Notes: generated by a model from the sequence alone, not told the origin. A stretch of DNA of 64,000 nucleotides from Octadecabacter dasysiphoniae (GCF_021532615.1 NZ_JAKGAQ010000001.1:744001-808000), one strand, 5' to 3'. Positions 17,687 through 27,371 are shown, counted from the stretch's first letter. Translations and numbers: made by a program.

Positions 17687-17715
17687 AAAAGCAAAAAGGC
17701 CACCCGAGGGTGACC
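17687..17715 (-). terminator. Intrinsic terminator after tRNA-Gly
   Basis: On the minus strand a 7-bp stem (GGUCACC with GGUGGCC, one G-U pair) with loop CUCG is followed by TTTTTGCTTTT. It lies about 30 bp after the 3' end of tRNA-Gly. Confidence 0.8.
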
Positions 17716-17746
17716 TGTGCTTCCTGCGGGGTATGCAGGATCGAAT

Positions 17747-17821
17747 TGGAGCGGGCGAGGCGATTCGAACGCCCGACCCTAACCTTGGCAAGGTTATGCT
17801 CTACCCCTGAGCTACGCCCGC
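17747..17821 (-). tRNA. tRNA-Gly (anticodon GCC)
   Basis: The minus strand folds into a standard cloverleaf: acceptor GCGGGCG with CGCCCGC, D arm (GUAGCUCAGGGGUAGAGC), anticodon stem-loop with GCC between CCUU and AAGG, T arm GGGCG-UUCGAAU-CGCCU region, and an encoded CCA. A terminator follows. Confidence 0.97.
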
Positions 17822-17906
17822 ATCCTATTCGTGTGGGCTGATTACAAAGTCGCGGCGCGCCCCGCAAGAGGAAAGTCATCAATCAACTGACTTTTTCTGA
17901 CGCCTG

Positions 17907-18293
17907 CTAGACCGGCCCCATCACAAGATAGACCAAGGCACCGATTGAGACCAAATAGGATGCGAACGTCAGGGCCATCCCACCCACGCGCAGGTTCATT
18001 TTGGGCGGAGACGCGGAAAACCCATACCCGTGCGCCAGGCGCCCCGCCAAAAGAAGACCACCGATCACATGCAAAATTATCGCACCGGGTCCATGAAGTT
18101 CGACCATGATCATCAAAACCAATGCAAACGGCGTGTATTCTGTAAAATTGGCATGGGCCCGCATGCGTTTCATGAGGCTTTTGTCACCGTGATCCCCAAG
18201 GCCAAGCTGGTTGGCCCGCCGATAGGTGATGACCCGCACGCTGAGGATGATGAACAAAACCGCAAGCGGGATCGCGTAGATGGATGTGATCAT
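17907..18293 (-). CDS. MAPEG family membrane protein
   Basis: A 128-residue protein with four hydrophobic helices and the MAPEG signature RAHANFTEYTPFALVL (about 45-60), as in microsomal glutathione S-transferase-like proteins of bacteria. It is an inner membrane protein. The reaction is not established for this subgroup. Its start overlaps the phosphoesterase stop by 4 bp, placing it last in a five-gene minus-strand run. Confidence 0.88.
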   Translation of the reverse strand: MITSIYAIPLAVLFIILSVRVITYRRANQLGLGDHGDKSLMKRMRAHANFTEYTPFALVLMIMVELHGPGAIILHVIGGLLLAGRLAHGYGFSASPPKMNLRVGGMALTFASYLVSIGALVYLVMGPV

Positions 18294-19108
18294 GAGGGCT
18301 CCGTTTCAGGCAGCGCGTCGTTTCCCGCAATGCTTGGCAGGTTAAGCCCGATGTCTTCGCTGTGCACCGTGACGGTATTCGGGCCGAGCAATAATAACCC
18401 GTAGGCCGCGGGTTCCGCGATCGACAGCGTGCTGTCGGGGGCCTCAAGGTCAAGGGGGGCTTGATGGCAGGTGCTTTTGAAGATGGCGTAAGGAATGCCG
18501 TTGGCCTGACCCGAGATTGTGCGATGCACATGCCCGCAAAACAGATGTGCACCCTTGTTTTCCAAAAGCGCCAGCAAGTCTGACCCGTTGCGAAGGCCAA
18601 TTGCATCCATGCCAGGTAGGCCGATGTCACAGGGTGGGTGGTGCGCAAATACAAGTGGCATGCGCCCGTTTGTGCTGTTCAGGGCGGCCTGTAGCCACGC
18701 CAATCTGTCCGTGCACAGAACCCCGGAATGATGTGGGTCCGCGTTTTCGTCTAATGTGTCGAGCGTGATGATCCGGTGATCTGGCAAATCAACAATATGT
18801 TGCACATGGCCTTGCGGTGTTTTTGGGGCATCGGGGAATTCTGCGTAAAACGGCGCGCGCGCGTCATGGTTGCCCATCATGAAAATCACGGGAATTGTGC
18901 AGCTGGCCAGAATGTTGCGCAAGGCGCTGTATTCTTCCGGTTTGCCCGAATGGGTCAAATCACCCATTAAAATCAGTGCCTCCGCATCCGGATGATCCCC
19001 GAGCGCTTGTTCGAGGGCCAGGCCCAGCCGCGCCGCAGGGTCCAGCCCGATGATTGTCTTGCCCCGTGTGCGCAGGTGCAAATCAGTCAACAGAAGGATT
19101 TTCTGCAT
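18290..19108 (-). CDS. Calcineurin-like metallophosphoesterase, CpdA-like
   Basis: A 272-residue protein with all the metallophosphoesterase motifs in order: LLTDLHLR (D9, H11), LMGDLTHSG, MMGNHDARAPFY, FAHHPP and FCGHVHRT, which bind two metal ions. The nearest family is the CpdA group that hydrolyses cyclic AMP, but the substrate cannot be read from sequence. It lies 4 bp after the DUF2314 gene and overlaps the MAPEG gene by 4 bp. Confidence 0.85.
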   Translation of the reverse strand: MQKILLLTDLHLRTRGKTIIGLDPAARLGLALEQALGDHPDAEALILMGDLTHSGKPEEYSALRNILASCTIPVIFMMGNHDARAPFYAEFPDAPKTPQGHVQHIVDLPDHRIITLDTLDENADPHHSGVLCTDRLAWLQAALNSTNGRMPLVFAHHPPCDIGLPGMDAIGLRNGSDLLALLENKGAHLFCGHVHRTISGQANGIPYAIFKSTCHQAPLDLEAPDSTLSIAEPAAYGLLLLGPNTVTVHSEDIGLNLPSIAGNDALPETEPS

Positions 19109-19112
19109 ATCC

Positions 19113-19646
19113 TTAGTTCCAATCTGACGGTACAGGGTCGGGCGACAACATCGCGTTCAATGCGGCCGCAGTGTCCGCGTCCAACTGGGGCACAATCACG
19201 CGGGTTGTGTAATTGCCCCACATCGTCCCGTCCGGTTCTGTCAGCGACCAATCGCGTACCATATCCGTGGTGAATTCGACGCGGTCCCCTGCATTCAGAT
19301 CGCCCATGTAATTGGGTTGATTGGCCAGAAACCCTGCCATGTTCACGCCACCGTCCCAGTTGAACCCGCTGACCCAGATGATTTCAAACGCATCCGTGCC
19401 GATTTCAAAGGCGACTTTGACGCTTGTTTGGCCGATGGCATTGCCCGCATCGTCAGTTTGGTTTTCCAGAAACGCAGGCAGCGTGGTGAGAGCGGCATCC
19501 ATTGCGGCGTTCATTTGCGCATCATCACTGGCGAATGCTTCGACAGGATCGCCATTGGCCGCGTCAGATGACACAGGGTCGGTTCCGTTATTGTAGAACC
19601 ACAAACCCGCCAAAATGACGACGCCGATCATCAACTTTTTCATCAC
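19113..19646 (-). CDS. Membrane-anchored DUF2314 protein
   Basis: A 177-residue protein with an N-terminal membrane helix or signal anchor (residues 5-18, LMIGVVILAGLWFY). The domain at 45-170 has the DUF2314/YegJ pattern: DAALTTLPAFLEN, VKVAFEIG, EIIWVSGFN, MRDWSL-like turn and GNYTTRV. It is probably periplasmic. The function of the family is unknown. An AAGGATTTTG site precedes the start. Confidence 0.7.
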   Translation of the reverse strand: MMKKLMIGVVILAGLWFYNNGTDPVSSDAANGDPVEAFASDDAQMNAAMDAALTTLPAFLENQTDDAGNAIGQTSVKVAFEIGTDAFEIIWVSGFNWDGGVNMAGFLANQPNYMGDLNAGDRVEFTTDMVRDWSLTEPDGTMWGNYTTRVIVPQLDADTAAALNAMLSPDPVPSDWN

Positions 19647-19704
19647 AAAATCCTTTCACATGTTGGGGCCAATATGGGCAAGGGATCGCCCTTGGTGCAA
19701 GGTT

Positions 19705-20091
19705 TCAGTCGGTAAATTCGATGAGGTCCCAACGGTTGCCAAATGGGTCACGGAACACCGCCACGATGCCGTAGGGTTCGTGGCGCGGGGATTCTTCAAA
19801 GATGATTCCTGCGTTCAGGTATGCGGCATGGTCGCGTGCAAAGTCGTCGGTTTCCAGAATAAGCCAAACACGTCCGCCTCCTTGGTTGCCGATGGCTGCG
19901 ATCTGATCGGGTGTTGTGGCCTTGGCAATCAGGAATGCGGTTTCGGCCCCTTTGGGCGCGACTTTGATCCATCGTTTGTGTCCTTGATCCGTGTCTTCCA
20001 GCAGATCAAACCCCAATTGCCCGACAAAGAACGCAAGGCCCATATCGTAGTCGGGCACAAGAATCGAAAGGGTCGACAGGCGCATCGTCAT
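19705..20091 (-). CDS. VOC (glyoxalase/bleomycin resistance-like) family protein
   Basis: A 128-residue protein with two beta-alpha-beta-beta-beta units (LSILVPDYDMGLAFFVGQLGFDLLED and the C-terminal VAVFRDPFGNRWDLIEF). It belongs to the vicinal oxygen chelate fold, which includes glyoxalase I and dioxygenases. Substrate unknown. The start overlaps the oxidoreductase stop (ATGA), so the two are probably translated together. Confidence 0.85.
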   Translation of the reverse strand: MTMRLSTLSILVPDYDMGLAFFVGQLGFDLLEDTDQGHKRWIKVAPKGAETAFLIAKATTPDQIAAIGNQGGGRVWLILETDDFARDHAAYLNAGIIFEESPRHEPYGIVAVFRDPFGNRWDLIEFTD

Positions 20092-21155
20092 TGCGGCACG
20101 GTGAGGGTGATCTTGCCGACATGGTTCTTGGCGTTGAACGCGTCTTGTGCCGCATGGATATCGCGCAAGTCATAATTGGCGGCAATTGCGGGGCGCAGTT
20201 TACCTGCCTGAACATACCCGATCAGATCTTCGAAGACGTTTTTGGGCTGATAGGTGCTGCCCAGCAGCGTTAGATCATTGAGGTAAAGCGTGCGCAGGTC
20301 CAGTTCAACCATGGGTCCGGCAATCGCACCCGCGGTGACGTAGCGCCCGCCGCGCTTTAGCGCCTCAAGAAGGGCAGGCCATGCAGGACCGCCCACAAGA
20401 TCGATCACGACGTCAAAGTGATGTTTGCCAAGCACCGCATCACGCCCCAGCGTCTGCGCCGCCCCAAGGGCTTTGACGGCGTCTGCTTTGCCCGGTTGTG
20501 TCATGGCGAACACTTCGGCGCCGCGCATGGCGGCCAATTGCACGGCCGCCGCACCAACACCGCCTGATGCACCTGTGATCAAGACGCTATCATTGGTGAC
20601 GTTCGCGCGTTGCAACATGCCCTCTGCGGTGGAAAAGGCACACGGAATGCTGGCCCATTCGGTGTCTGACAGCGTGTCGTCAACGACAAAAGCCTCTGCA
20701 TCAAAGGTTTTGGTGTATTGCGCAAAGCCGCCCCAGTGTTCGGACCCGAAGGTGTCGGTGATAAAGGGCTGGTTGCCCGATCCGGTTGATTGCATGGCGC
20801 GCACGATAACCCGTTGCCCGATCCGCGCGGGGTTCACGTTTGCCCCAACGGCGACAATATACCCGCAGCAATCGGCACCTTGTACCAAGGGAAACTTGAG
20901 AGGGGTTCCGGCCCAACCGCCGTCTTCGGCATCTGTCGTTGTGACGGCGTCGGTCGCACCTGTCACAGACTTTGAATACCAACCGATCCGCGTGTTGATG
21001 TCGGTATTGTTTACGGCCGCCGCGGCGACTTTGATCACGACCTCGTCCGCACTAGCGACCGGCACAGGCAGATCATCGCGCCAGACGAGCATGTCTGGCC
21101 CGCCGTGGCCCAAGGTCGCAACGCCGGACATGAGTTTAGGTAGTGTACTGGTCAT
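20088..21155 (-). CDS. Zinc-free NADPH:quinone reductase-like oxidoreductase (MDR family)
   Basis: A 355-residue medium-chain dehydrogenase. An N-terminal GroES-like domain (ADEVVIKVAAAAVNNTDINTRIGW) is followed by a nucleotide-binding domain with GASGGVGAAAVQLA. The region after NNTD lacks the zinc ligands of alcohol dehydrogenases, so it fits the quinone oxidoreductase-like branch that reduces quinones or enones with NADPH. Substrate unknown. It is the first gene of a five-gene minus-strand run (oxidoreductase, VOC, DUF2314, phosphoesterase, MAPEG). Confidence 0.85.
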   Translation of the reverse strand: MTSTLPKLMSGVATLGHGGPDMLVWRDDLPVPVASADEVVIKVAAAAVNNTDINTRIGWYSKSVTGATDAVTTTDAEDGGWAGTPLKFPLVQGADCCGYIVAVGANVNPARIGQRVIVRAMQSTGSGNQPFITDTFGSEHWGGFAQYTKTFDAEAFVVDDTLSDTEWASIPCAFSTAEGMLQRANVTNDSVLITGASGGVGAAAVQLAAMRGAEVFAMTQPGKADAVKALGAAQTLGRDAVLGKHHFDVVIDLVGGPAWPALLEALKRGGRYVTAGAIAGPMVELDLRTLYLNDLTLLGSTYQPKNVFEDLIGYVQAGKLRPAIAANYDLRDIHAAQDAFNAKNHVGKITLTVPQ

Positions 21156-21193
21156 GAAAATCCCCTATCGGGGATCACCCTGCGGGGCGGGGG

Positions 21194-21237
21194 GCCGCCG
21201 TGCAAGCACGGCGGCGACAAAATTCTTGCGAATTTTG
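21194..21237. repeat. Pair of perfect hairpins between pyc and the oxidoreductase gene
   Basis: A 10-bp stem (21194-21203 with 21206-21215, 2-nt loop) is followed by an 8-bp AT-rich stem (21218-21225 with 21230-21237). They sit at the end of pyc, just before the next start on the same strand. They resemble the hairpins that accompany the intergenic repeat elsewhere in the window, and may reduce read-through. Confidence 0.6.
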
Positions 21238-21239
21238 AC

Positions 21240-24200
21240 TTACTCCAGTTCAACCAGAAGATCTTTGGCGTCGATCTGACCGCCAGCGGTAACGTGCACA
21301 GCCTTGATCACCGCATCGCGTTCGGCGTGAATGCCGGTTTCCATCTTCATCGCTTCAATGGTGAGCAGCAGATCGCCTTCTTTGACCTCTTTGCCGACGA
21401 CAGCCGCAACGGACGCCACAACGCCGGGCATGGGGGCGCCAATGTGGTTGTCGTTTCCGGCCTCTGCTTTGGGGCGCTGGATCGTGCTGGCCTTGATCAG
21501 GCGGTTTGCCACGCGGATTGTGCGGGGCTGGCCGTTGAGTTCAAAGAACACCTTGGCCTCGCCTTCCTCGTTGGTTTCGGCCACAGCCTGCATGCGGATT
21601 TCGAGCGTTTTGCCGGGGTCGATTTCGGCGGTGATTTCCTCGCCCGGTTCCATGCCGTAAAAGAACGTCCGCGTGGGCAGGGTGCGCACCGGGCCGTAGG
21701 TTTCGTGGCGATCAGCGTAATCAAGGTAAACCTTTGGATACATCAGATAGCCGTTAAGGTCTTCGCCATCAAATGCACGCCCGTCGAGCTTTTCAGACAG
21801 CTCTGCGCGTACTTTGTCCAGATCAATCGCCTTAAGCGATTTGCCTGGACGGTTGAGGTTGGGTTTTTCGCCCTTCAACGCCTTTTTGACGATGGTGTCA
21901 GGGAACCCGCCGGGAGGCTGGCCAAGGTTGCCGCGCATCATATCGATCACTGAATCGGGGAAGCTGACGTCAGTATCAGGGTCTTCGACCTGCGCACGGG
22001 TCAGGCCCTGCGACACCATCATCAGGGCCATGTCACCCACCACTTTGGAGGACGGCGTGACCTTAACAATATCACCAAACATCTGGTTCACATCCGCATA
22101 GGTCTGCGCGACCTCGTGCCAGCGTTCTTCTAGGCCAAGCGAACGTGCCTGCGCCTTGAGGTTGGTGAACTGGCCACCGGGCATTTCGTGCAGGTAAACC
22201 TCGGACGCGGGGGCCTGAAGACCGGATTCGAACGCTGCGTAGTGTGCGCGCACAGTTTCCCAATAGTTGGAAATCTCGCGGATCGCGGACACATCGAGCT
22301 TTGTATCGCGATCAGAGTGCTTTAACGCTTCGACAATGGACCCCAGTGTCGGCTGGGATGTGTTGCCTGACAGCGCGTCCATGGCCGCATCGACCACGTC
22401 GACGCCTGCATCGGACGCCGCCAGAACTGTGGCAATCGCGGCACCGGACGTGTCGTGCGTGTGGAAGTGGATCGGCAGGCCGACTTCTTCTTTCAGCGCC
22501 TTCACCAACTGCGTCGCGGCGGCTGGTTTCAGCAATCCGGCCATGTCTTTCAGGCCCAGCACATGCGCGCCTGCCTTTTCCAACTCTTTCGCCATTTCAA
22601 CGTAGTATTTGACGTTGTACTTAGCGCGGGCGGGGTCGTTGATGTCACCGGTATAGCAGATCGTACCTTCGCAGACCTTTTCGGCCTTGATCACGGCGTC
22701 CATCGCCACGCGCATGTTTTCGACCCAGTTGAGGCTGTCGAACACGCGGAAAACGTCAACGCCAGACGTGGCCGCCTGACGCACAAATTCCTGCACCACG
22801 TTGTCGGGGTAATTCGTGTAGCCGACACCATTGGAGGCGCGCAACAGCATTTGCGTCATGATATTTGGCATCTTGGCGCGGATGTCGCGCAGGCGCTGCC
22901 ACGGACATTCCTGCAAGAACCGATAGGCCACATCAAACGTCGCACCGCCCCAGCATTCCACGGAAAACAGCGACGACATGTTCGCCGCATAGGTCGGGGC
23001 CACACGGATCATATCGATCGAGCGCATGCGGGTGGCCAGCAACGACTGGTGCCCATCACGCATGGTCGTGTCGGTAATCAGCAGTTGTTTTTGATCACGC
23101 ATCCAATCGGCCACGGCGTCGGGGCCGAACTGGTCGAGGATCTGGCGTGTGCCGGGAATGTTGTCCTTCGTGCGCGGGATCGGTGCCTTAGGTGGCAAAG
23201 CCTCGGCGCCCGGTTTTGCGCGCCCTTGGGTTTCGGGATGACCGTTGACGGTAATATCCGCGATATAGGTCAGGATTTTTGTCGCGCGGTCGCGGCGGGC
23301 CTTGAAATCAAACAGCTCTGGTGTCGTGTCGATGAACTGCGTGTGGTATTCGTTGTTCAGGAACGTCGGGTGCTTGAGCAGGTTTTCCACAAATGCGATG
23401 TTGGTGGACACACCGCGAATACGAAATTCGCGCAAAGCCCGGTCCATGCGGCTGATTGCAGCCTCGGGCGTTGGGGCCCATGCGGTGACTTTGGTCAGCA
23501 GACTGTCGTAGTAGCGCGTGATGACAGCGCCAGAATAGGCTGTGCCGCCGTCCAGTCGGATACCCATGCCTGTCGCGCTGCGATAGGTGCCGATACGGCC
23601 ATAATCGGGGATGAAATTGTTGGTCGGGTCTTCTGTGGTCACGCGGCATTGCAGGGCGTGCCCGTCGAGTTTGACGTCATATTGCGACGCGCAGCCTGTG
23701 GCCTCGACCAGCGATTTGCCCTCAGCGATCTTGATCTGCGCCTGAACGATGTCGATACCGGTGACTTCTTCGGTGACGGTGTGTTCGACCTGCACGCGGG
23801 GATTCACTTCGATGAAGTAGAACTCGCCCGAGTTCATATCCATCAGGAATTCGACCGTGCCCGCACATTCATAATTCACGTGCTGGCAGATTTTCTTGCC
23901 CAGATTGCAAAGCATTTCGCGCTGAGTGCCGGACAGATACGGGGCGGGGGCGCGTTCAACGACTTTTTGGTTGCGGCGCTGCACGGAACAATCGCGTTCC
24001 CAAAGGTGGTAAATTTCGCCGCTGGAGTCGCCCAAGATCTGCACTTCGACGTGACGTGCACGGGTGATCATCTTTTCCAGGTAGCCTTCGGAATTGCCGA
24101 ACGCGGCCTCTGCTTCGCGGCGTCCTTCGAGGATTTTCTCTTCAAGTTCGTCTTCGGATGCAATCGGGCGCATGCCGCGACCACCGCCACCCCAAGACGC

Positions 24201-24683
24201 CTTGAGCATCAATGGGTAGCCGACCTCGGCCGCCTGATTCTTGATCTTGGCCATGTCGTCACCAAGAACTTCGGTGGCGGGGATAACCGGAACGCCCGCA
24301 TCAATCGCAACGTGACGTGCCGATGCCTTATCACCGAGCGCGCGCATGGTTTCAGCCCGTGGGCCGATGAATTTGATGCCCGCGGCGGTACATGCGTCGA
24401 CGAAATCGGGGTTTTCGGACAACAGGCCGTAACCGGGGTGGATCGCGTCAGCCCCACATTCTGTCGCGACGCGGATCATTTCTTCGATGCTAAGGTAGGC
24501 GGCGACAGGGCCCAGACCCTCACCGATGCGGTAGGCTTCATCAGCTTTGAAACGGTGCAGGCCGAGTTTGTCTTCTTCGGCGAAAACGGCAACGGTTTTT
24601 TTTCCCATTTCGTTGGCGGCGCGCATGATGCGAATGGCGATTTCACCTCGGTTGGCGATGAGGATTTTTTTGAAGTCGGCCAT
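21240..24683 (-). CDS. pyc: Pyruvate carboxylase
   Basis: A 1147-residue single-chain biotin enzyme that carboxylates pyruvate to oxaloacetate to refill the TCA cycle. The start is the ATG at 24683 (MADFKKILIANRGEIAIR), as the upstream frame has no family match. Domains run in order: biotin carboxylase (1-460, with GGGGRGM in the ATP grasp), carboxyltransferase (about 530-800, DTTMRDGHQSLLATRMR), PYC/OADA conserved region, and biotinyl domain with the biotin lysine K1113 in EAMKME. Length is normal for the alpha4 form. Confidence 0.96.
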   Translation of the reverse strand: MADFKKILIANRGEIAIRIMRAANEMGKKTVAVFAEEDKLGLHRFKADEAYRIGEGLGPVAAYLSIEEMIRVATECGADAIHPGYGLLSENPDFVDACTAAGIKFIGPRAETMRALGDKASARHVAIDAGVPVIPATEVLGDDMAKIKNQAAEVGYPLMLKASWGGGGRGMRPIASEDELEEKILEGRREAEAAFGNSEGYLEKMITRARHVEVQILGDSSGEIYHLWERDCSVQRRNQKVVERAPAPYLSGTQREMLCNLGKKICQHVNYECAGTVEFLMDMNSGEFYFIEVNPRVQVEHTVTEEVTGIDIVQAQIKIAEGKSLVEATGCASQYDVKLDGHALQCRVTTEDPTNNFIPDYGRIGTYRSATGMGIRLDGGTAYSGAVITRYYDSLLTKVTAWAPTPEAAISRMDRALREFRIRGVSTNIAFVENLLKHPTFLNNEYHTQFIDTTPELFDFKARRDRATKILTYIADITVNGHPETQGRAKPGAEALPPKAPIPRTKDNIPGTRQILDQFGPDAVADWMRDQKQLLITDTTMRDGHQSLLATRMRSIDMIRVAPTYAANMSSLFSVECWGGATFDVAYRFLQECPWQRLRDIRAKMPNIMTQMLLRASNGVGYTNYPDNVVQEFVRQAATSGVDVFRVFDSLNWVENMRVAMDAVIKAEKVCEGTICYTGDINDPARAKYNVKYYVEMAKELEKAGAHVLGLKDMAGLLKPAAATQLVKALKEEVGLPIHFHTHDTSGAAIATVLAASDAGVDVVDAAMDALSGNTSQPTLGSIVEALKHSDRDTKLDVSAIREISNYWETVRAHYAAFESGLQAPASEVYLHEMPGGQFTNLKAQARSLGLEERWHEVAQTYADVNQMFGDIVKVTPSSKVVGDMALMMVSQGLTRAQVEDPDTDVSFPDSVIDMMRGNLGQPPGGFPDTIVKKALKGEKPNLNRPGKSLKAIDLDKVRAELSEKLDGRAFDGEDLNGYLMYPKVYLDYADRHETYGPVRTLPTRTFFYGMEPGEEITAEIDPGKTLEIRMQAVAETNEEGEAKVFFELNGQPRTIRVANRLIKASTIQRPKAEAGNDNHIGAPMPGVVASVAAVVGKEVKEGDLLLTIEAMKMETGIHAERDAVIKAVHVTAGGQIDAKDLLVELE

Positions 24684-24959
24684 AAGCGTTGGGTCCTTTA
24701 TTTTGCAGTTGCAGCATTTATGAGCAAAAATTTGTAAGTGTAAACTCGTAGAACTGGGTAATTGACGCCTGCACATTCGCGCCTGCGGCGGGCGGGGCGC
24801 GGTTTTCTGCGAAAACCGCAAGAAAGAAGGGGGCTTTGCCCCCATGTCGAGCAGGCTCGACTTTCCCCCAGAATATTTATGAAGCAAAGACAGGGGTGAT
24901 GCGAACGGATGGGGAACATGGGGTTTTCTTAACGGCAAACTGGCGCTAGGTTATCGCCC
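24684..24959. other. Intergenic region between divergent pyc and helicase genes
   Basis: No gene is supported here. From the pyc side it holds the pyc upstream sequence (24684-24780), then hairpins at 24799-24819, 24829-24844 and 24846-24861, then an intergenic repeat copy at 24862-24900 leading to the helicase start. Promoters for both genes must lie here, but I could not place them. Confidence 0.6.
24862..24900 (+). repeat. Intergenic repeat, copy 2 (with hairpin block at 24790-24861)
   Basis: A C-run, agaatattt, atgaagcaaagaca and a G-run appear in order. The copy is preceded by three perfect hairpins (9-bp gcggttttc type, G5/C5 type, and gtcgag type). The block lies in an intergenic region and has partners at 7264-7301 and 58261-58297. 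Confidence 0.7.
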
Positions 24960-27359
24960 ATGAGCAGTTATTCAGATGAAGATGCCTTTGAGGCCGCAAG
25001 CGCACCGCGCCAATCCTTGTCCCAACGGGCCATGGCAGCGCCAGTCGTGGACTATCTTGAGGGGCTGAACCCGGCACAACGCGAGGCGGTTGGACGCCTT
25101 GATGGGCCGGTTCTTATGCTGGCAGGGGCGGGGACGGGCAAGACCAAGGCGCTGACCTGCCGTATTGCGCATTTGTTGGCAACGCAGCGTGCGCGCCCGG
25201 ATGAAATTCTGGCGGTGACGTTTACCAATAAGGCCGCCCGCGAAATGAAGACGCGGATTGGCGCGCTCACCAATGGTTTGTCCGAGGGGATGCGCTGGCT
25301 TGGCACGTTCCACGCGATCTGTGTGAAGCAGTTGCGCCGTCACGCGGAATTGGTCGGGTTGAAGTCGAGTTTCACTATTCTGGATACGGATGATCAGCTG
25401 CGATTGTTGAAGCAACTGGTGCGCGCCGCCGAGATTGACGAAAAACGCTGGCCGCCGCGCATGTTGGCTGGAATAATTGATGGCTGGAAGAACAAGGCGT
25501 GGACACCTGCGCAGGTGCCCGTGGCCGAAAGCAGTGCGTTTGATGGCAAGGGCGTTGATCTTTATGCGGCCTATCAGCGCCGTCTGATCGAGCTGAATGC
25601 CTGTGATTTTGGTGATTTATTGCTGCATATGGTGACGATTTTCCAGACCCACGAAGATGTGCTGGCCAACTATCAACGCTGGTTCAAATACATTCTGGTG
25701 GACGAATATCAGGACACGAACGTCGCGCAATATCTGTGGCTGCGGCTGTTGGCCCAAGGGCACAAGAACATCTGTTGTGTGGGCGATGATGACCAGTCGA
25801 TCTATGGCTGGCGCGGGGCCGAAGTTGGCAACATCTTGCGGTTTGAAAAGGATTTTCCGGGCGCGCATGTGGTGCGGCTTGAACAGAATTACCGATCAAC
25901 GGGCCATATCCTCGGGGTGGCGGCTGGCGTGATTGACGCCAACAAGAACCGCCTTGGTAAGACATTGTTTACGGAAGGCGAAGATGGCGAACAGGTCCGA
26001 CTGATCGGCCATTGGGATGGCAACGATGAGGCCCGCTGGATCGGCGAAGAAATCGAGGCGATGCAGCGGGGCACACGCGGGCTCGATGCGATCCCGCTCA
26101 ATGATATGGCGATTCTGGTGCGTGCGTCCCATCAAATGCGCGCGTTCGAAGACCGGTTTTTGACCATCGGACTGCCGTATCGCGTTATTGGCGGGCCGCG
26201 GTTTTATGAGCGGCTCGAAATTCGCGATGCGATGGCTTATTTCCGCCTTGCCGTGTCCCAAGATGATGATCTGGCGTTCGAGCGTATCGTCAATACGCCA
26301 AAACGCGGACTTGGTGACAAAGCGGTGCAGACGATCCAGACAACAGCACGCGCAAATGGTGTGAACCTTGTTGAAGGCGCGCGGATGTGTGTTGAAACAG
26401 GGTTAATCAAGGGTAAAGGCGCGACTGCCCTGCGTGAGTTGGTGCAGGGGTTGGATCGCTGGAACCAACAGCTGCGCGATGAGTCGGATACGCATATCGA
26501 ACTGGCCGAAATGATCCTCGATGAGAGCGGTTATACAGGCCATTGGCAGAACACCAAAACGCCAGAAGCACCGGGCCGGCTTGAGAACCTCAAGGAACTC
26601 GTCAACGCGCTCGAGAATTTTGAGAACCTGCAAGGGTTCCTCGAACATGTCAGTCTGATCATGGACAATGCCAAGGACGAGATTGGCGATATGGTTACGA
26701 TCATGACGCTGCACGGGGCCAAGGGCCTTGAATTTCCGGCGGTTTTTTTGCCCGGCTGGGAAGACGGGATTTTTCCGTCCCAGCGCAGTATGGATGAAAG
26801 CGGGCTTAAGGGCCTCGAGGAAGAACGCCGCCTTGCCTATGTCGGGATTACGCGTGCCGAACGGCATTGCCTGATTTCGTTCGTGACCAACAGGCAGGTG
26901 TTCGGGCGGTGGCAAAACCAGATGCCCAGCCGTTTTATTGATGAATTACCCGAAGAACATGTTGAGGTGTTGACGCCCCCCGGCCTGTACGGTGGCAATT
27001 TTGGTGCAGCGGGTATGGCGGCGCAGGCCAATCCGGCCAGCGATGGGATGGCGTCTGATTTGCATGATCGCGTGGCAAGTGCCGATGTTTACAACTCGCC
27101 CGGGTGGCGCCGTCTGCAAAGCCGCAGTCAGCAACGCCCTGTGTCCCAACCGTCCGAGGCGCGCAACATCACGATCGACATGACGGCATCGTCGTCTTTC
27201 ACGGTCGGGGATCGCGTTTTTCACCAGAAATTCGGCTACGGCGAAGTGATGGAGATTGAGGGCGACAAGCTGGTGATCGAATTCGACAAAGCTGGCGAAA
27301 AGAAGGTCGTGGCAAAGTTCATTGTGGGGGCCGCGCAGGCCAATGATGTGCCGTTCTAA
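24960..27359 (+). CDS. UvrD/PcrA-type ATP-dependent 3'-5' DNA helicase
   Basis: A 799-residue superfamily 1A helicase. Motifs are visible in order: Walker A GAGTGKT (56-62), AVTFTNKAAREM, VDEYQDTN (motif II), DDQSIYGWRGAE (motif III), TLHGAKGLEFPAVFLPGWEDGIFP (motif V) and RRLAYVGITRAE (motif VI). The C-terminal tail (VGDRVFHQKFGYGEVMEIEGDKLVIEFDKAG) is the tudor-like segment of UvrD/PcrA that contacts RNA polymerase. The first 30 residues are an extension specific to this group. A role in excision repair and in clearing replication is known for the family. Confidence 0.93.
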   Translation: MSSYSDEDAFEAASAPRQSLSQRAMAAPVVDYLEGLNPAQREAVGRLDGPVLMLAGAGTGKTKALTCRIAHLLATQRARPDEILAVTFTNKAAREMKTRIGALTNGLSEGMRWLGTFHAICVKQLRRHAELVGLKSSFTILDTDDQLRLLKQLVRAAEIDEKRWPPRMLAGIIDGWKNKAWTPAQVPVAESSAFDGKGVDLYAAYQRRLIELNACDFGDLLLHMVTIFQTHEDVLANYQRWFKYILVDEYQDTNVAQYLWLRLLAQGHKNICCVGDDDQSIYGWRGAEVGNILRFEKDFPGAHVVRLEQNYRSTGHILGVAAGVIDANKNRLGKTLFTEGEDGEQVRLIGHWDGNDEARWIGEEIEAMQRGTRGLDAIPLNDMAILVRASHQMRAFEDRFLTIGLPYRVIGGPRFYERLEIRDAMAYFRLAVSQDDDLAFERIVNTPKRGLGDKAVQTIQTTARANGVNLVEGARMCVETGLIKGKGATALRELVQGLDRWNQQLRDESDTHIELAEMILDESGYTGHWQNTKTPEAPGRLENLKELVNALENFENLQGFLEHVSLIMDNAKDEIGDMVTIMTLHGAKGLEFPAVFLPGWEDGIFPSQRSMDESGLKGLEEERRLAYVGITRAERHCLISFVTNRQVFGRWQNQMPSRFIDELPEEHVEVLTPPGLYGGNFGAAGMAAQANPASDGMASDLHDRVASADVYNSPGWRRLQSRSQQRPVSQPSEARNITIDMTASSSFTVGDRVFHQKFGYGEVMEIEGDKLVIEFDKAGEKKVVAKFIVGAAQANDVPF

Positions 27360-27371
27360 ACTGCGTTTTCG

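Noticed and set aside
22455-24737. 760-codon plus-strand frame opposite pyruvate carboxylase
   Set aside because: Complement of a strongly conserved gene with good codon structure, so the frame is a shadow. No domain is visible in it.
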